From contig NZ_BIFT01000002.1 of assembly GCF_003967575.1 (NCBI RefSeq), positions 2,976,001 through 3,040,000 on the forward strand: a stretch of DNA of 64,000 nucleotides. Direction: 5' to 3'. The DNA is from Dictyobacter alpinus. Its GTDB lineage: Bacteria > Chloroflexota > Ktedonobacteria > Ktedonobacterales > Ktedonobacteraceae. The stretch's first letter is position 1. Every line of letters begins with the position of its first letter. The notes under the pieces are model-generated. The model made no database searches, was not told where the DNA came from, and was given only the letters and a program-made list of their open reading frames with translations. The position numbers and the translations under genes are program-made. This document shows, in pieces, positions 8,005-17,611 of the stretch.

Positions 8005-9201
8005 TTAATATTTTGTTTGTAGCGCAGTTTTATGCGTTGCAGGAGCACAAAGTGCGGCAATAAGGCAGAGGAGCACAACTGGTACCAACGCGAGACGCAT
8101 TCCCGCTTGCTCGGCGAGAAAACCAATCATCGGTGGACCAACAATCATGCCCGCATATCCCCATGTGGTAACCGTCGCCAGCGCGACGTCTTTATCAGGT
8201 CCGGCATGATGCGCAGCCGCACTTAAAACGAGAGGAAATGGAATAGAGAGGCCAATACCTACCAGACCCAGTCCAAAAAACACAGCCGGCGCCCAGGGAA
8301 AAGCCAGGGCTAGCGTAAGCCCACTTGCTGCCAGGGCGCAGGCAATACGCACAAGTCTGGGGGCGCCAAAGCGCTCTGCCATCCTATCACCAACGCTGCG
8401 ACCAAGAGCCATACAGGCTAAAAACGTCGTAAAGCCTGCTGCTGCTAGCCCAGTCCCTGTATGTAAATTGCTCGAAATATACACTGCACTCCAATCAAAT
8501 AAAGCTCCTACGCTAAGTAAAGAGCAGAAGGCAATGATCCCCAATAATATTAATGTGGGAGAAATTTGAGCAGAGAGCGCTTTCAGGACAGGTTGCTTGT
8601 CCGCAACTTGTTTCTGTTGTGAAGCGAGAAGGAAGCGTGTGCTCCATACAAGAGCAGCCCCACCTGCGATAGCGATAGCGAAAAAATGCGTCTCTGGTTG
8701 TACATCAAAAGCGGCTAGAAGACTGCCAAGCGACGCGCCGGTTAAACTTCCTACGCTGAAGTAAGCGTGGAACGAATTCATGATGCTGCGGCCATATGCT
8801 TGCTCAACATCAGTTCCCTGGAAATTCATGGTCACATCCATGGCACCACTAGCGACTCCAAAGAAGATCAGTGCCAGGAGAAAGAGTGGTAGTGTTGGAG
8901 CGAGTGTGATCAGTGAAAGCGAGACACACATTGCAAGTGCAGCAATAATTGTAATCACCTTGCTACCAAAACGTGAAGACACATGCCCCGCTATACTTAT
9001 TGCCAACAATCCACCAATGGTACATCCTAATAATGCGAGTCCTAGTTGACCTGGGGGTAAAGCTAACTTCATTTGTAATGTGGGTAAGCGCGTTGAAAAG
9101 GTTGCAGTCAACACGCCATTGACAAAAAAGTATATATTCACCGCCATGCGGGCCAGATGTAAGCGCCATTTCTCTGCTTCTGATTGAGAATGTAATGTCA
9201 T
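8005..9201 (-). CDS. MFS transporter
   Basis: 398 residues, about 12 TM segments. The A-motif-like GLLAISIAGHVSSRFGSKV region after TM2 and AERFGAPRLVR after TM8 mark the major facilitator superfamily. Best general match is the YbjJ/FucP-like group of single-polypeptide transporters without a long central loop. Substrate unknown. GAAGG precedes ATG 9201. Monocistronic with a long upstream region. Confidence 0.85.
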   Translation of the reverse strand: MTLHSQSEAEKWRLHLARMAVNIYFFVNGVLTATFSTRLPTLQMKLALPPGQLGLALLGCTIGGLLAISIAGHVSSRFGSKVITIIAALAMCVSLSLITLAPTLPLFLLALIFFGVASGAMDVTMNFQGTDVEQAYGRSIMNSFHAYFSVGSLTGASLGSLLAAFDVQPETHFFAIAIAGGAALVWSTRFLLASQQKQVADKQPVLKALSAQISPTLILLGIIAFCSLLSVGALFDWSAVYISSNLHTGTGLAAAGFTTFLACMALGRSVGDRMAERFGAPRLVRIACALAASGLTLALAFPWAPAVFFGLGLVGIGLSIPFPLVLSAAAHHAGPDKDVALATVTTWGYAGMIVGPPMIGFLAEQAGMRLALVPVVLLCLIAALCAPATHKTALQTKY

Positions 9202-10178
9202 TTTGAAACCTTCACTTTCAAAGAGAGATTGTAGTTATAGAGAAAGGGGCGGGCATCCTTGTATGAATTGAATGAGGTAGTGAAAAAGTGGAGGAAACGT
9301 ACAGTACAATCTCCATCGCACGACTATCTCTTGAACGTGAGATGCCCGGCGATACACGCCGTGGAGATGAAGAGAGAGGAAGGAGGCAATGAAATATAAC
9401 CTATCTTAATACTATGATAGGTGAGTTGTGGATTGATAGCCTGACATCTCCCGCATAAGCATGGCGTGATCGCTTATACGGGAAATGTGGTTGCGTTCAG
9501 TATAGCTCCAACAATTTGCAATATATATACTTTCTTTAGATGGCAGTGACTGATCTTTCTAGAAAAAGACTTTATCAAGTGGTGGGTATTTTGTCAAGTA
9601 TATTCTGCTCAAGGAGCGAGCTGCGTAGTCAGGTTGTATGACTACAACATGAAGCTTGTGCGCCATTTTTGTCATCTTGTTATGCGATAATATAGGTGAA
9701 GTGCTTTTAGAAGCAATTGACTGATTTGTATTTTTAAGGTATGATGACAAGAGATTGCAAAGATAAATTTTAGTTATGGAGAGATATATGCCCGATTATC
9801 GCTAACACGCGCCAGGAAATGTGACTGACGAGCAGGCATATGCCGTTACCATTGTGGTGATGGTCTCTTTGCTTTGTCCAGCACACGATGGTAGAGTGTT
9901 AGCGGCTTCAGTCTATGGGTCAGTTGTTTCTTCTACGCTCGTTTTCTTCCTCGACCTGTGCCCTCGAAGTTGTCTGCCATACTGCACTAGAACGTATACG
10001 CTGCTCGCTTGCTGTATATTTCTGGCGTTTTCACCACTTTCCGAGATATTGATTGATGTATTGAGCAAAGATAATTGCTAATCACGGAGAAGCTAGAAGC
10101 CAGGAGTAGCAGCGATGAATGCTACCCGTTGGTTTGTCTTTGTTCCTGAAGCATGCTTCTCCAGGAAAGGTCTTTGGT
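9202..10178. other. Long intergenic region with a micro-ORF
   Basis: Nearly 1 kb between the divergent MFS and esterase genes. I see a 7-bp dyad ACCTATC (9399-9405) with GATAGGT (9416-9422), and a five-codon micro-ORF MPDYR (9788-9805) behind GGAGAG. The 86-codon plus-strand frame at 9821-10081 starts with GTG, is Cys-rich and hydrophobic, and matches no family; I do not call it as a gene. Nothing else recognised. Confidence 0.4.
9788..9805 (+). other. Micro-ORF MPDYR, possible leader
   Basis: ATG CCC GAT TAT CGC TAA, with GGAGAG (9778-9783) four bases before the start. A nearly identical unit (MPDQR) occurs on the minus strand at 38838-38855 with the same ribosome site and spacing. Each lies 310-375 bases upstream of the next gene on its strand. 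It may be a leader peptide or a fragment of a repeat; nothing proves translation. Confidence 0.25.
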
Positions 10179-11417
10179 ATGAGTAGTCAAAAGGCGTTAC
10201 GCAGTCCCCGTATTGTGGCATTGGAAGAGGCATTGATTGCAGGCGATAACACTGCGCTGGACACATTCTGGCAAGAGATCGAGGCACATGGTGCGCCCTT
10301 GATGGAAGAGCTCGAAGAGGGATATTATCTGGTAACCTTTCTCTGGCATGCCAGGCAAGAGACACATAACGTGGTGATCTGGGGAGGACCAGCAGGGCTG
10401 GAATATCCCGCGGATAACCGCATGGCACGTTTATTAGAGACAGATCTCTGGTATAGAACATACCGCGTCCAAGCTGATTTACGGGGCGTCTATACCCTTT
10501 CAACTAACGATTCTGTAGATGCAGAGATTGATAACCATGAAATTGGTACGCGTTTCATTCCAGATCCCTTGAATCCGCGCCAGTTTGTGGCCCACAAGGA
10601 TGAAGAAATACCGAATGATAAAGAGGTTATCTTTTCCATTCTGGAACTTCCGGCCGCCCCGGTTCAGTCCTGGATTGTGCCTCGGCCCGAGGTACCTACG
10701 GGCCAGCTTAATTTGCATCGTCTGAGTAGCCGCATCCTCAACAATCAGCGGCGCGTCTGGGTCTATACTCCCGATGGTTATGTTGAGAGTGGCGAGCCAT
10801 ATCGGCTATTGGTTTTGTTTGATGGATGGAGCTACATCGACCTGATTCCTACTCCAACGATATTGGATAATCTGACCTATGCTGGCAAGATTCCACCAAT
10901 GGTCGCTGTCCTGATCGATAGTCCCGATCAAGCGACCCGCAATCGTGAGCTTACCTGCCATCCACCACTGATAGATTTTTTGCGCCAGGAACTCATGCCC
11001 TGGCTGCATGAGCACTATCACGTCACCAATGATCCTGCCCGCACGATTGTCGGTGGAAATAGTTATGGTGGCCTGGCTGCTGCTTTTGTCGGCTTGCATG
11101 CGCCTGAATTTTTTGGCAATGTGCTCTCACAGTCCGGCTCGTTCTGGTGGGACAAAGAGCCAGATGAAGATATTCAGCAAGAGTGGCTGATCCAGCAATT
11201 TATCGCCAGTCCGACTCTGTCCTTGCATTTCTATCTAGAGGTAGGCTTGAAGGAAGATTCTGGCTGGATCTACATGGTTGGTTGCAATCGACATTTTCGG
11301 GATGTGCTCAGGCTGAAAGGCTATCAAGTTCACTATTATGAGTTTAACGGCTATCACCATCCTGTTTCTAATCGTGGAACCCTGGCCGACGGACTGTTAG
11401 CACTTCTGGGTGACTGA
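10179..11417 (+). CDS. Esterase of the enterochelin-esterase (Fes-like) family
   Basis: 412 residues from ATG 10179 (GGAAAGG eight bases upstream). The N-terminal ~150 residues resemble the Fes N-terminal beta-sandwich (GYYLVTFLWHAR ... DLWYRTYRV). The C-terminal half is a PF00756 alpha/beta hydrolase with the nucleophile elbow GGNSYGG (Ser), and a terminal His in YHHPVSNRG. Fes-type enzymes hydrolyse ferric enterobactin; no siderophore gene is nearby, so a general carboxylesterase role is equally likely. Cytoplasmic, no signal peptide. Confidence 0.85.
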   Translation: MSSQKALRSPRIVALEEALIAGDNTALDTFWQEIEAHGAPLMEELEEGYYLVTFLWHARQETHNVVIWGGPAGLEYPADNRMARLLETDLWYRTYRVQADLRGVYTLSTNDSVDAEIDNHEIGTRFIPDPLNPRQFVAHKDEEIPNDKEVIFSILELPAAPVQSWIVPRPEVPTGQLNLHRLSSRILNNQRRVWVYTPDGYVESGEPYRLLVLFDGWSYIDLIPTPTILDNLTYAGKIPPMVAVLIDSPDQATRNRELTCHPPLIDFLRQELMPWLHEHYHVTNDPARTIVGGNSYGGLAAAFVGLHAPEFFGNVLSQSGSFWWDKEPDEDIQQEWLIQQFIASPTLSLHFYLEVGLKEDSGWIYMVGCNRHFRDVLRLKGYQVHYYEFNGYHHPVSNRGTLADGLLALLGD

Positions 11418-11472
11418 TACCTGTTTGCTTGTCGAGAAGTGAGGAGAATTGAGGGGCAGCTGCAATTGCCCT

Positions 11473-11521
11473 GAAGGATCAGCATAGATTGCGTGTCTAC
11501 CACATCTAGTGCTGATCCTTC
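11473..11521. terminator. Stem-loop between esterase and methyltransferase genes
   Basis: GAAGGATCAGCA (11473-11484) is complementary to TGCTGATCCTTC (11510-11521), with a further TAGAT/ATCTA pair inside. There is no T tract; it could end or attenuate esterase transcription. Confidence 0.4.
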
Positions 11522-11628
11522 CAATATACTATCCTGGTTCTGTTTGAGATATAAAGAAACTTATTGTGAGTAATGTGCGTAGATTATGAGAAATAAGATT
11601 GTTGTTAAGGAAAAGGAGTAAGCTTGCT

Positions 11629-12426
11629 ATGGAGCCGAAACCGAGTCACCTTGGATTGAAATATGCGGAGCAGTTTCAGGATCGCAGTATTGTGGATGTA
11701 TATCACCATCGCGCTCCCTATGCGGATACGTTGATTGAGACACTGATCAATCTTGTCATTGATGAGCCACGTGTTGTCCTTGACGTTGGTTGTGGAACGG
11801 GTGATCTGGCACGGCGTCTGGTGCACGGAGTTGAGCGCGTGGATGCGGTAGATTTTTCGCCGGCCATGCTTGAGAAGGGCCGGTCGCTACCAAATGGCGA
11901 TCATCCTGGTCTGCGCTGGCTGTATGGACGCGTCGAAGAGATAGCATTACAGCCAGCATATGCCTTAATTACAGCTGGCGAGAGCCTGCATTGGATGGAA
12001 TGGGATATCGTCTGCCCGCTATTTGAACGCCTGCTCACGCCGAATGGTTATCTGGTCATTGCCGGTCGCGGTTTTGAGAAAAATCCATGGGACACAGAAT
12101 TATTTGCCCTTATCAACGAGTTCTCGACCAACAAAGAATTCAAGCGCTACAATTTGATTGACGAACTGGAGCGGCGAGAGCTCTTTGAAGCCCAGGGAAG
12201 TTTTGTCTCTGCGCCAGTTTCTTATATTCAAGATATTGAGGCTTATCTCAAATCCTATCATTCTCGCAACGGCTTATCGCGTGAGCGCATGGGTGACGTG
12301 GCCGCAGACCGCTTTGATGAGGGCGTCAGGGAGATCATTGGCCCTTATACACAGGATGGATTCCTGACGCTCTCGATTGTCAGTAGCATGGTCTGGGGTC
12401 AACCGGGTCCAGGCTTTGTGAAATAG
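11629..12426 (+). CDS. Class I SAM-dependent methyltransferase
   Basis: 265 residues from ATG 11629, preceded by GGAAAAGGAG. Motif I is VVLDVGCGTGDLARRL, followed by the acidic strand VDAVDFSPAMLEKGR and a post-motif block (ALITAGESLHWMEWD). The fold is the Methyltransf_11/25 type acting on small molecules. No partner gene indicates the substrate. Stands alone on the plus strand. Confidence 0.85.
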   Translation: MEPKPSHLGLKYAEQFQDRSIVDVYHHRAPYADTLIETLINLVIDEPRVVLDVGCGTGDLARRLVHGVERVDAVDFSPAMLEKGRSLPNGDHPGLRWLYGRVEEIALQPAYALITAGESLHWMEWDIVCPLFERLLTPNGYLVIAGRGFEKNPWDTELFALINEFSTNKEFKRYNLIDELERRELFEAQGSFVSAPVSYIQDIEAYLKSYHSRNGLSRERMGDVAADRFDEGVREIIGPYTQDGFLTLSIVSSMVWGQPGPGFVK

Positions 12427-12462
12427 AACGATTGTTATTCTTAGAAAAGTCCATTTTTAGTG

Positions 12463-13056
12463 TTATTGGCGATACTGATTAGCTTTTATATTCATTGCTG
12501 CCAGGCGTGTCGTTTCTTCGATACGCTTCTTCCTTGTCTCGGTGCGTTTCGCGCTTTCAATCCACCATAAAATGCTTTTTTTGACTGAAGGACTGAAGGC
12601 GTGAAAGTACTGATGCGCCGTTGGATTGGCACGCAAGGCGTTATCCAGATCGGCTGGAAGTGTCAGATCTTCAATGGCGTCATAGCTGTTCCATGCGCCA
12701 TTGCGTTTTGCTTCCTCGATAGCTTTAAAGCCGGCTGCAGCCATTAAGCCTTGTGCGATGAGCTTTTCAACGCGTTGTTTATTCAGGCGGGACCACGAAC
12801 TTTTGGGATTTCTGGGTGAGAAGAGCCGTATGTAGCGCTCCTCATCCAGAACATTTGGGCGGCTATCAACCCAGCCAAAGCAGAGCGCCTCCTCAACCGC
12901 ATCGGAGTAGGAGACAGAAGGCCGGGCCGTTTGTTGTTTGTAAGCGATGAGCCATATGCCAGGTGATGTAGCATGATGTTCTTCGAGCCAGCGGCGCCAT
13001 TGATGGCGGTCCTGAGCATAATATTGCTCGCGTTGGCCCGCAGTAGAGTCAGTCAT
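12463..13056 (-). CDS. YdeI/OmpD-associated family protein
   Basis: 197 residues, full length for the family. Typical blocks are EEALCFGWVDSRP, FSPRNPKSSWSRLNKQRVEKL and the C-terminal basic helix RTETRKKRIEETTRLA. The family is named for association with outer-membrane and peptide-resistance phenotypes in enterobacteria; its biochemical role is unknown. Sixteen bases after the SDR gene on the same strand, so likely the last gene of that operon. Confidence 0.85.
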   Translation of the reverse strand: MTDSTAGQREQYYAQDRHQWRRWLEEHHATSPGIWLIAYKQQTARPSVSYSDAVEEALCFGWVDSRPNVLDEERYIRLFSPRNPKSSWSRLNKQRVEKLIAQGLMAAAGFKAIEEAKRNGAWNSYDAIEDLTLPADLDNALRANPTAHQYFHAFSPSVKKSILWWIESAKRTETRKKRIEETTRLAAMNIKANQYRQ

Positions 13057-13072
13057 AATTCATACTCCATTG

Positions 13073-13819
13073 TTACCAGGACAAAGGTTCTCCATAGCGA
13101 AAAAAGCCACCAGTTGGTCCATTGTCGGGCAGGGTTGCGGCCCATAGGACGCTAGAGGCACCTTTCTCAACTGGACCAGCACCCATTGCTTCCATACCGG
13201 GCGCCGTTGCGGTCAGGCCGGGGCAGACGGCATTGACGAGGATACCTGTGCCTTCAAGTTCCGCGGCAAACTTCGAGGTGAGCGCGTTGAGTGCAGCCTT
13301 AGATATACCATAGCTTGCAACCGATCCTCGATTGGTGGTCAAGCCAAATTGTTGGTCGCCATGAGAGCCTGCTCCGCTGGATACATTGACGATGCGGGCA
13401 TGCTGGCTCTGGTGGAGAAGCGGTAACAAGATTTGTGTGGTACGCCAGGCTCCGAAGAGATTTGTTTCAAGAATCGTATGCGCGGCCTGTAGATCAGCCG
13501 TGGTAGCCTTCTCCGACCAATCGACATAGGCAGCGGCATTATTAATGAGTACATCTAGCCCTCCAAACTCCTGTTCCAGTACAGTCGCGAGCGCGTGGAT
13601 ACTCTCGTCCTGGGTCACATCAAGCGCATGGGCGTGGACATCTAGTCCCTCCACGATCAGCTGCCGAGCGGCACTGGTAGCTTTCTCCTGGTCACGTGCG
13701 GTCAGAATCACCGTCATGCCAGCTTTTGCCAGTTGGCGACATACCTCGAAGCCAATACCATGGCTGGAACCAGTTACCAGTACAACCCGTGAATTCGTGC
13801 GTTTCTTAGCGTCCATCAA
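13073..13819 (-). CDS. SDR-family NAD(P)-dependent oxidoreductase
   Basis: 248 residues. Rossmann motif TGSSHGIGFEV (TGxxxGIG), NNAAAY, catalytic Ser in IVNVSSGAG and YGISKAA (Y-x3-K). The terminal PGLTATAPGMEAMG and GGFFRYGEPLSW match carbonyl-reductase-like classical SDRs. Probably NADPH dependent. Lies 148 bases downstream of an AraC regulator and directly ahead of the YdeI gene on the same strand. Confidence 0.88.
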   Translation of the reverse strand: MMDAKKRTNSRVVLVTGSSHGIGFEVCRQLAKAGMTVILTARDQEKATSAARQLIVEGLDVHAHALDVTQDESIHALATVLEQEFGGLDVLINNAAAYVDWSEKATTADLQAAHTILETNLFGAWRTTQILLPLLHQSQHARIVNVSSGAGSHGDQQFGLTTNRGSVASYGISKAALNALTSKFAAELEGTGILVNAVCPGLTATAPGMEAMGAGPVEKGASSVLWAATLPDNGPTGGFFRYGEPLSW

Positions 13820-13967
13820 TCTCTCCTTCTCTTCTTACTCATGCAGGTTATTGATAAGTATATTTCTGAATGTGTTCTGCCTACACTCAGGAAAGTATAT
13901 ATTGTTTGAGCGCTGAAAAGAAAACCTACAGGCAGGTAAAAATGACCAATTTCTACGATGATAGAGA

Positions 13968-14882
13968 CTACACCTGTTTTTTGAAGGCTTGCTGACGATA
14001 CTCCAGTGGAGTGAGTGCAAACTGGCGCTTGAAGAGCCGAGTGAAGTGCGTTGGCTCTTCAAAACCAAGGTAATTCGCCACCTCGCCAACATTGAGATCA
14101 GTATAGTACAGCAGTTTCTTTGCTTCTAGTAGGACACGATCCGTAATCAAAGCATATGCCTTGCGCCCAATTTCTTTGGAGACTGCCTGACTGAGATGGT
14201 TTGGTGTCACATGTAAAAGATCCGCATAGGCCTGAACCGTACGTAGCGTGAGATAGTGTTGCTCAAGCGCTTGTAGAAATTGTGTTGCAAGTGAAGCAGG
14301 AATAGATAAATATTTTTGACGTTCCTGATAGCCTTCGTATAGACCTTTACAATCGAACAGGAGCGCCAGGAGCAGTGCTTGTAACATCGCTACACGATAG
14401 GGGTGGTGCTGGTTCTTGAAGGTACGCTCCAGGCGTACAAAATGATCGCGGAGTGCCACTTTTTCCTCGTTGGTAAGTGGCAGCATATTGATCTCAGTTG
14501 GACGAAAGAACGGGAACTCTTCCATCAGTGGGATGTGATGATGACTCAGGAATTCAGGTTGGAAATAGAGCAGAAAGCCTCGCTGCTCCTCGCCGCGTAT
14601 CCAGGCGGACACATGTCCGGGTGGCTGAAAAAACATGGCGTTAGCTGGTCCGTTTAGATGATTGGTATTCAGATCGATTACCGCATCATGTGAGTTCTCC
14701 TCAAGGAGCATCAGACAGTAAAAACGGAACGTGTAGGGTGGCATCACCTTCCGTGTCGAAGGATAGGTCTCCTCAAGCGTATAGACATGAAAATCAGGCA
14801 GATCAGTGCGTCCAGTAAAGCCCATGACCTCATGACTGTGATTAATATCATCAAAATGGAGAATGTGTTTTCGGCGCTGCAT
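13968..14882 (-). CDS. AraC-family transcriptional regulator with cupin-like sensor
   Basis: 304 residues. The N-terminal ~170 residues form an AraC-type ligand domain (AMFFQPPGHVSAW). The C-terminal ~100 residues hold two HTH motifs (VQAYADLLHVTPNHLSQAVSKE and VGEVANYLGFEEPTHFTRLFKR) ending TPLEYRQQ. Located upstream of and in line with the SDR and YdeI genes, which are the obvious regulatory targets. Ligand unknown. Confidence 0.88.
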   Translation of the reverse strand: MQRRKHILHFDDINHSHEVMGFTGRTDLPDFHVYTLEETYPSTRKVMPPYTFRFYCLMLLEENSHDAVIDLNTNHLNGPANAMFFQPPGHVSAWIRGEEQRGFLLYFQPEFLSHHHIPLMEEFPFFRPTEINMLPLTNEEKVALRDHFVRLERTFKNQHHPYRVAMLQALLLALLFDCKGLYEGYQERQKYLSIPASLATQFLQALEQHYLTLRTVQAYADLLHVTPNHLSQAVSKEIGRKAYALITDRVLLEAKKLLYYTDLNVGEVANYLGFEEPTHFTRLFKRQFALTPLEYRQQAFKKQV

Positions 14883-15097
14883 CGCTGGTATGTTCCCTTA
14901 ACCTTTGCATGTTTCTATGATTATATGACGGTACGCGAGAGCTCTCTTCTTTGACAATGTCTCTATTAAGATGCTTTTTAGTGAAATAAGGACGCCATGA
15001 ATATACATGTCGCATCTATGTTACACTTAATCCTCGCAAACCTAAAGCACTCGAATTATCTGATTACATAATATCTATCAGGAAAGGTAATGCATGA

Positions 15098-15613
15098 ATG
15101 GCTTCGTTAACCTTACCTTTAGAAGAGTACAAAGATAGCTATCTTGAAGCTCTGGGAGAGTTGCAAGCGGAGGGTCGGCAGCAGCATCTTTCCCGGGAAG
15201 AGCTAGCTATCCATTTCGCCAGTTTTGTGCAGCGGCTACGTGATCAGGCAGATATTGCCAGGATTGAGCCCGGACACATCCCTTTTTCAGAGTTCTGGTT
15301 GATAGATGGAAATGCCTATCTTGGCATGCTTGTTTTGCGCCATACCTTAGACGAGGACCTTTTGCAAAAAGGTGGGCATATTGGCTATGTTATTCGCCCA
15401 TCATCCAGGCAGCAAGGCTATGGAAAGCTGATCCTTAGCTATGGGTTGGCGAAGGCGAAAGCTCGCGGCCTGGAGCGTGTGCTTTTGACTTGCGATGAGG
15501 ATAATGCTAGTTCCAGGGCTATTATTGAAGCGAATGGAGGCGTGCTGGAGAATATCATTCAGATCGAGCGCTGGCCTGCCCCGGTGTGTCGCTATTGGAT
15601 TCAATTAAGCTAA
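15098..15613 (+). CDS. GNAT-family N-acetyltransferase
   Basis: 171 residues. The acetyl-CoA pyrophosphate loop is RQQGYG in IGYVIRPSSRQQGYGKLIL; the C-terminal half has LTCDEDNASSRAIIEANGG, as in the YybD/ElaA-like acetyltransferases. GGAAAGG lies ahead of ATG 15098. Divergent from the AraC regulator. Substrate unknown. Confidence 0.87.
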   Translation: MASLTLPLEEYKDSYLEALGELQAEGRQQHLSREELAIHFASFVQRLRDQADIARIEPGHIPFSEFWLIDGNAYLGMLVLRHTLDEDLLQKGGHIGYVIRPSSRQQGYGKLILSYGLAKAKARGLERVLLTCDEDNASSRAIIEANGGVLENIIQIERWPAPVCRYWIQLS

Positions 15614-15679
15614 ATGGTTTGGGTTCGTGGAAGATAGAGAGGATGGGGCAGCGACTCAGAGCCGTTGCCCCCAGGGGAT

Positions 15680-16519
15680 TCAGGCGTAGGACCAGTCCAT
15701 GTTACGGAGGATGGTCTGGAGGGCCTGGGAGGCGCGGCGGAATAGCTCTGGTCCGCTGAAGCCTTGATATTGGCCGGAGTTAGCGAGATGGGGTTCAAGG
15801 GCGATGTAGCCGTTGTAGCCATCGCTGCGCAGGCGCTGCAAGATGGCGGGCCAGTCGGATTCACCTTCGCCGGCGACGGCCATAGAACCGTCGGCACGTA
15901 CGTCTTTGACGTGGACGTATTCAAGCCAGGGCAGGGTGGCCTCGTAGGCGTCGGGATAGGGTGTCTGGTCGCATTGCAGGTAGTTGGCGGGATCAAAGAC
16001 GGAGCGGAAGTACTCGTCGTTGATGGTTTTGAGCAGGTCTACGTTGCGTGCGATGGTGTCGCCATAGATGGCTTTCTCGTTTTCATGGATGAGCCGAACA
16101 CCGGCGGCCCGGGCGCGACGGGTCATCTCTTGCAGATTGCTGATGACCTGGTCGCGATACGTGGCTGGATCGCTATCCCCGGTCCCGGCCTGGGCAGGTG
16201 GATAGAACGAAAAGATGCGGATGTAGCGTGTATCCAGGGCTTTGGCTACAGCCACCGAGCGGTCGAAGCGTACCAGATGATCCTCGAAGGAGCTATCTAT
16301 TGGCACTTTCCCGATAGGAGATCCGATGGCGGCCACGGCGATGCCAGCCTCCGTAAGGGTCCGCTTGATGTTCTGAACCTGCTGGTCAGAGAGATCAAGC
16401 ACGTTGATATGGTCAACTGCACGCAGATCGATGGCGTGGATATTCTCGCTTTTGAGGACCGCAATCTGCTCATTCAGATCTGGTGAGATTTCGTCGGCGA
16501 ATGCTGAAAGACGAATCAT
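15680..16519 (-). CDS. Sugar phosphate isomerase/epimerase (TIM barrel)
   Basis: 279 residues of the AP-endonuclease-2-like TIM-barrel family (xylose isomerase superfamily). Metal-binding positions are suggested by HENEKAIYGD, FDPANYLQC, YVHVKDVRADG and ALEPHL. Enzymes of this group isomerise or dehydrate sugars, keto-inositols or sugar acids. AAGGAG precedes ATG 16519. It overlaps the dehydrogenase gene by four bases and is the last gene of the minus-strand sugar operon. Confidence 0.88.
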   Translation of the reverse strand: MIRLSAFADEISPDLNEQIAVLKSENIHAIDLRAVDHINVLDLSDQQVQNIKRTLTEAGIAVAAIGSPIGKVPIDSSFEDHLVRFDRSVAVAKALDTRYIRIFSFYPPAQAGTGDSDPATYRDQVISNLQEMTRRARAAGVRLIHENEKAIYGDTIARNVDLLKTINDEYFRSVFDPANYLQCDQTPYPDAYEATLPWLEYVHVKDVRADGSMAVAGEGESDWPAILQRLRSDGYNGYIALEPHLANSGQYQGFSGPELFRRASQALQTILRNMDWSYA

Positions 16520-17574
16520 AAAAGTGTTATCTCCTTCCCGGTGCGGGCAGATTCATAGATGCCAAGGATAATTTCGACGGGATGGCGGGCGGCGTTGCCA
16601 TCTACCAGTGGCGTGCCGTTTTGCTGAATCGCCTGGATCATATTCTCGATCTGGGCGGCGTGGGTGCTGGCCTGTAGCGCGGCGGGATCACTGGCCGTGG
16701 CGGCCTTTTCAGGTTTGACGACCTCTGATTTTTTGGCACCACCACCATAAGGTCCGACCTCCTCGCCGTCCTGGCTGGCCAGATGCAAATAGCCCAGGCG
16801 ATCATCTTCGATGACGGCCGAGCCTTTGTCGCCGCAGACCTCAATGCGTGTGGTCACGCCGGGATAAGCTCCTGTGGTTGCTGCGATCGTGCCCAGGGCA
16901 CCATTGGCGAAGCGCAGGACTGCTACCGCCACATCCTCGGTCTCCATTGTATGGACCAGGGTATCGGTATAGGCATGGATGCTCTTAACTGGTCCCATGA
17001 GCCATTGCAGAATATCGATCGAGTGGATCGACTGATTCATCAGGATACCACCACCATCCAGTTCCCAGGTACCACGCCAGGCACCGCTATCATAGTATTT
17101 CTGTGAGCGCCACCAGGGCACGACCGCGTTACCCAGCACCAGGCGTCCCAACTGCTTCTCTTCGATGAGCTTATGTACCTGCAGTGAGGCCTCATCGAAG
17201 CGATGCTGGCTGATGACCGCTAGCTTCTTGCCTGTCTCCTTCTGGACACGCAGGATCTCCTCGATGCGATCATGACGGATCTCCATCGGCTTCTCAATAA
17301 TCACGTTGCTGCCGGCGCGCATAATCTGGCAGGCATGTTCACCGTGCATTCCACTGGGAGTGCAGACATCAACCACATCCAGCTGCTCGGCTGCCAGCAT
17401 CTCTTGTAGACTATTATAGGATTTGACATGGAATTTGTCGGCCAGTTTCTGGGCCTTCTCTGGTACGATATCGGCTACCGCCACCAGTTCAGCTGAATCC
17501 AGACTCCTGATGGCCTCTGCATGGGTAGGTCCGATTACGCCGCAACCCACGATGCCAAAGCGTAGTTTTTCCAT
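16516..17574 (-). CDS. Gfo/Idh/MocA-family oxidoreductase
   Basis: 352 residues. The N-terminal Rossmann domain has GIVGCGVIGPTHA; the conserved EKPMEIR contains the catalytic Lys of the family. The C-terminal alpha/beta domain carries DGGGILMNQSIHSIDILQW with the usual His. Members oxidise sugars, inositols or their derivatives with NAD(P). AAGGAGG is eight bases before ATG 17574. Overlaps the downstream isomerase by four bases, implying sequential steps. Confidence 0.9.
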   Translation of the reverse strand: MEKLRFGIVGCGVIGPTHAEAIRSLDSAELVAVADIVPEKAQKLADKFHVKSYNSLQEMLAAEQLDVVDVCTPSGMHGEHACQIMRAGSNVIIEKPMEIRHDRIEEILRVQKETGKKLAVISQHRFDEASLQVHKLIEEKQLGRLVLGNAVVPWWRSQKYYDSGAWRGTWELDGGGILMNQSIHSIDILQWLMGPVKSIHAYTDTLVHTMETEDVAVAVLRFANGALGTIAATTGAYPGVTTRIEVCGDKGSAVIEDDRLGYLHLASQDGEEVGPYGGGAKKSEVVKPEKAATASDPAALQASTHAAQIENMIQAIQQNGTPLVDGNAARHPVEIILGIYESARTGKEITLL

Positions 17575-17611
17575 TATATATACCTCCTTGATGTATGTTT
17601 TTTTCGCTTTT

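Noticed and set aside
9821..10081. An 86-codon GTG-started frame after the MPDYR micro-ORF
   Set aside because: Cys-rich, hydrophobic and without family likeness. It was left as part of the intergenic entry because the evidence is too weak to call a gene.
15764..16486. A 240-codon open frame opposite the isomerase gene
   Set aside because: It lies wholly antisense to a clear sugar isomerase with conserved motifs; its own product has no family likeness.
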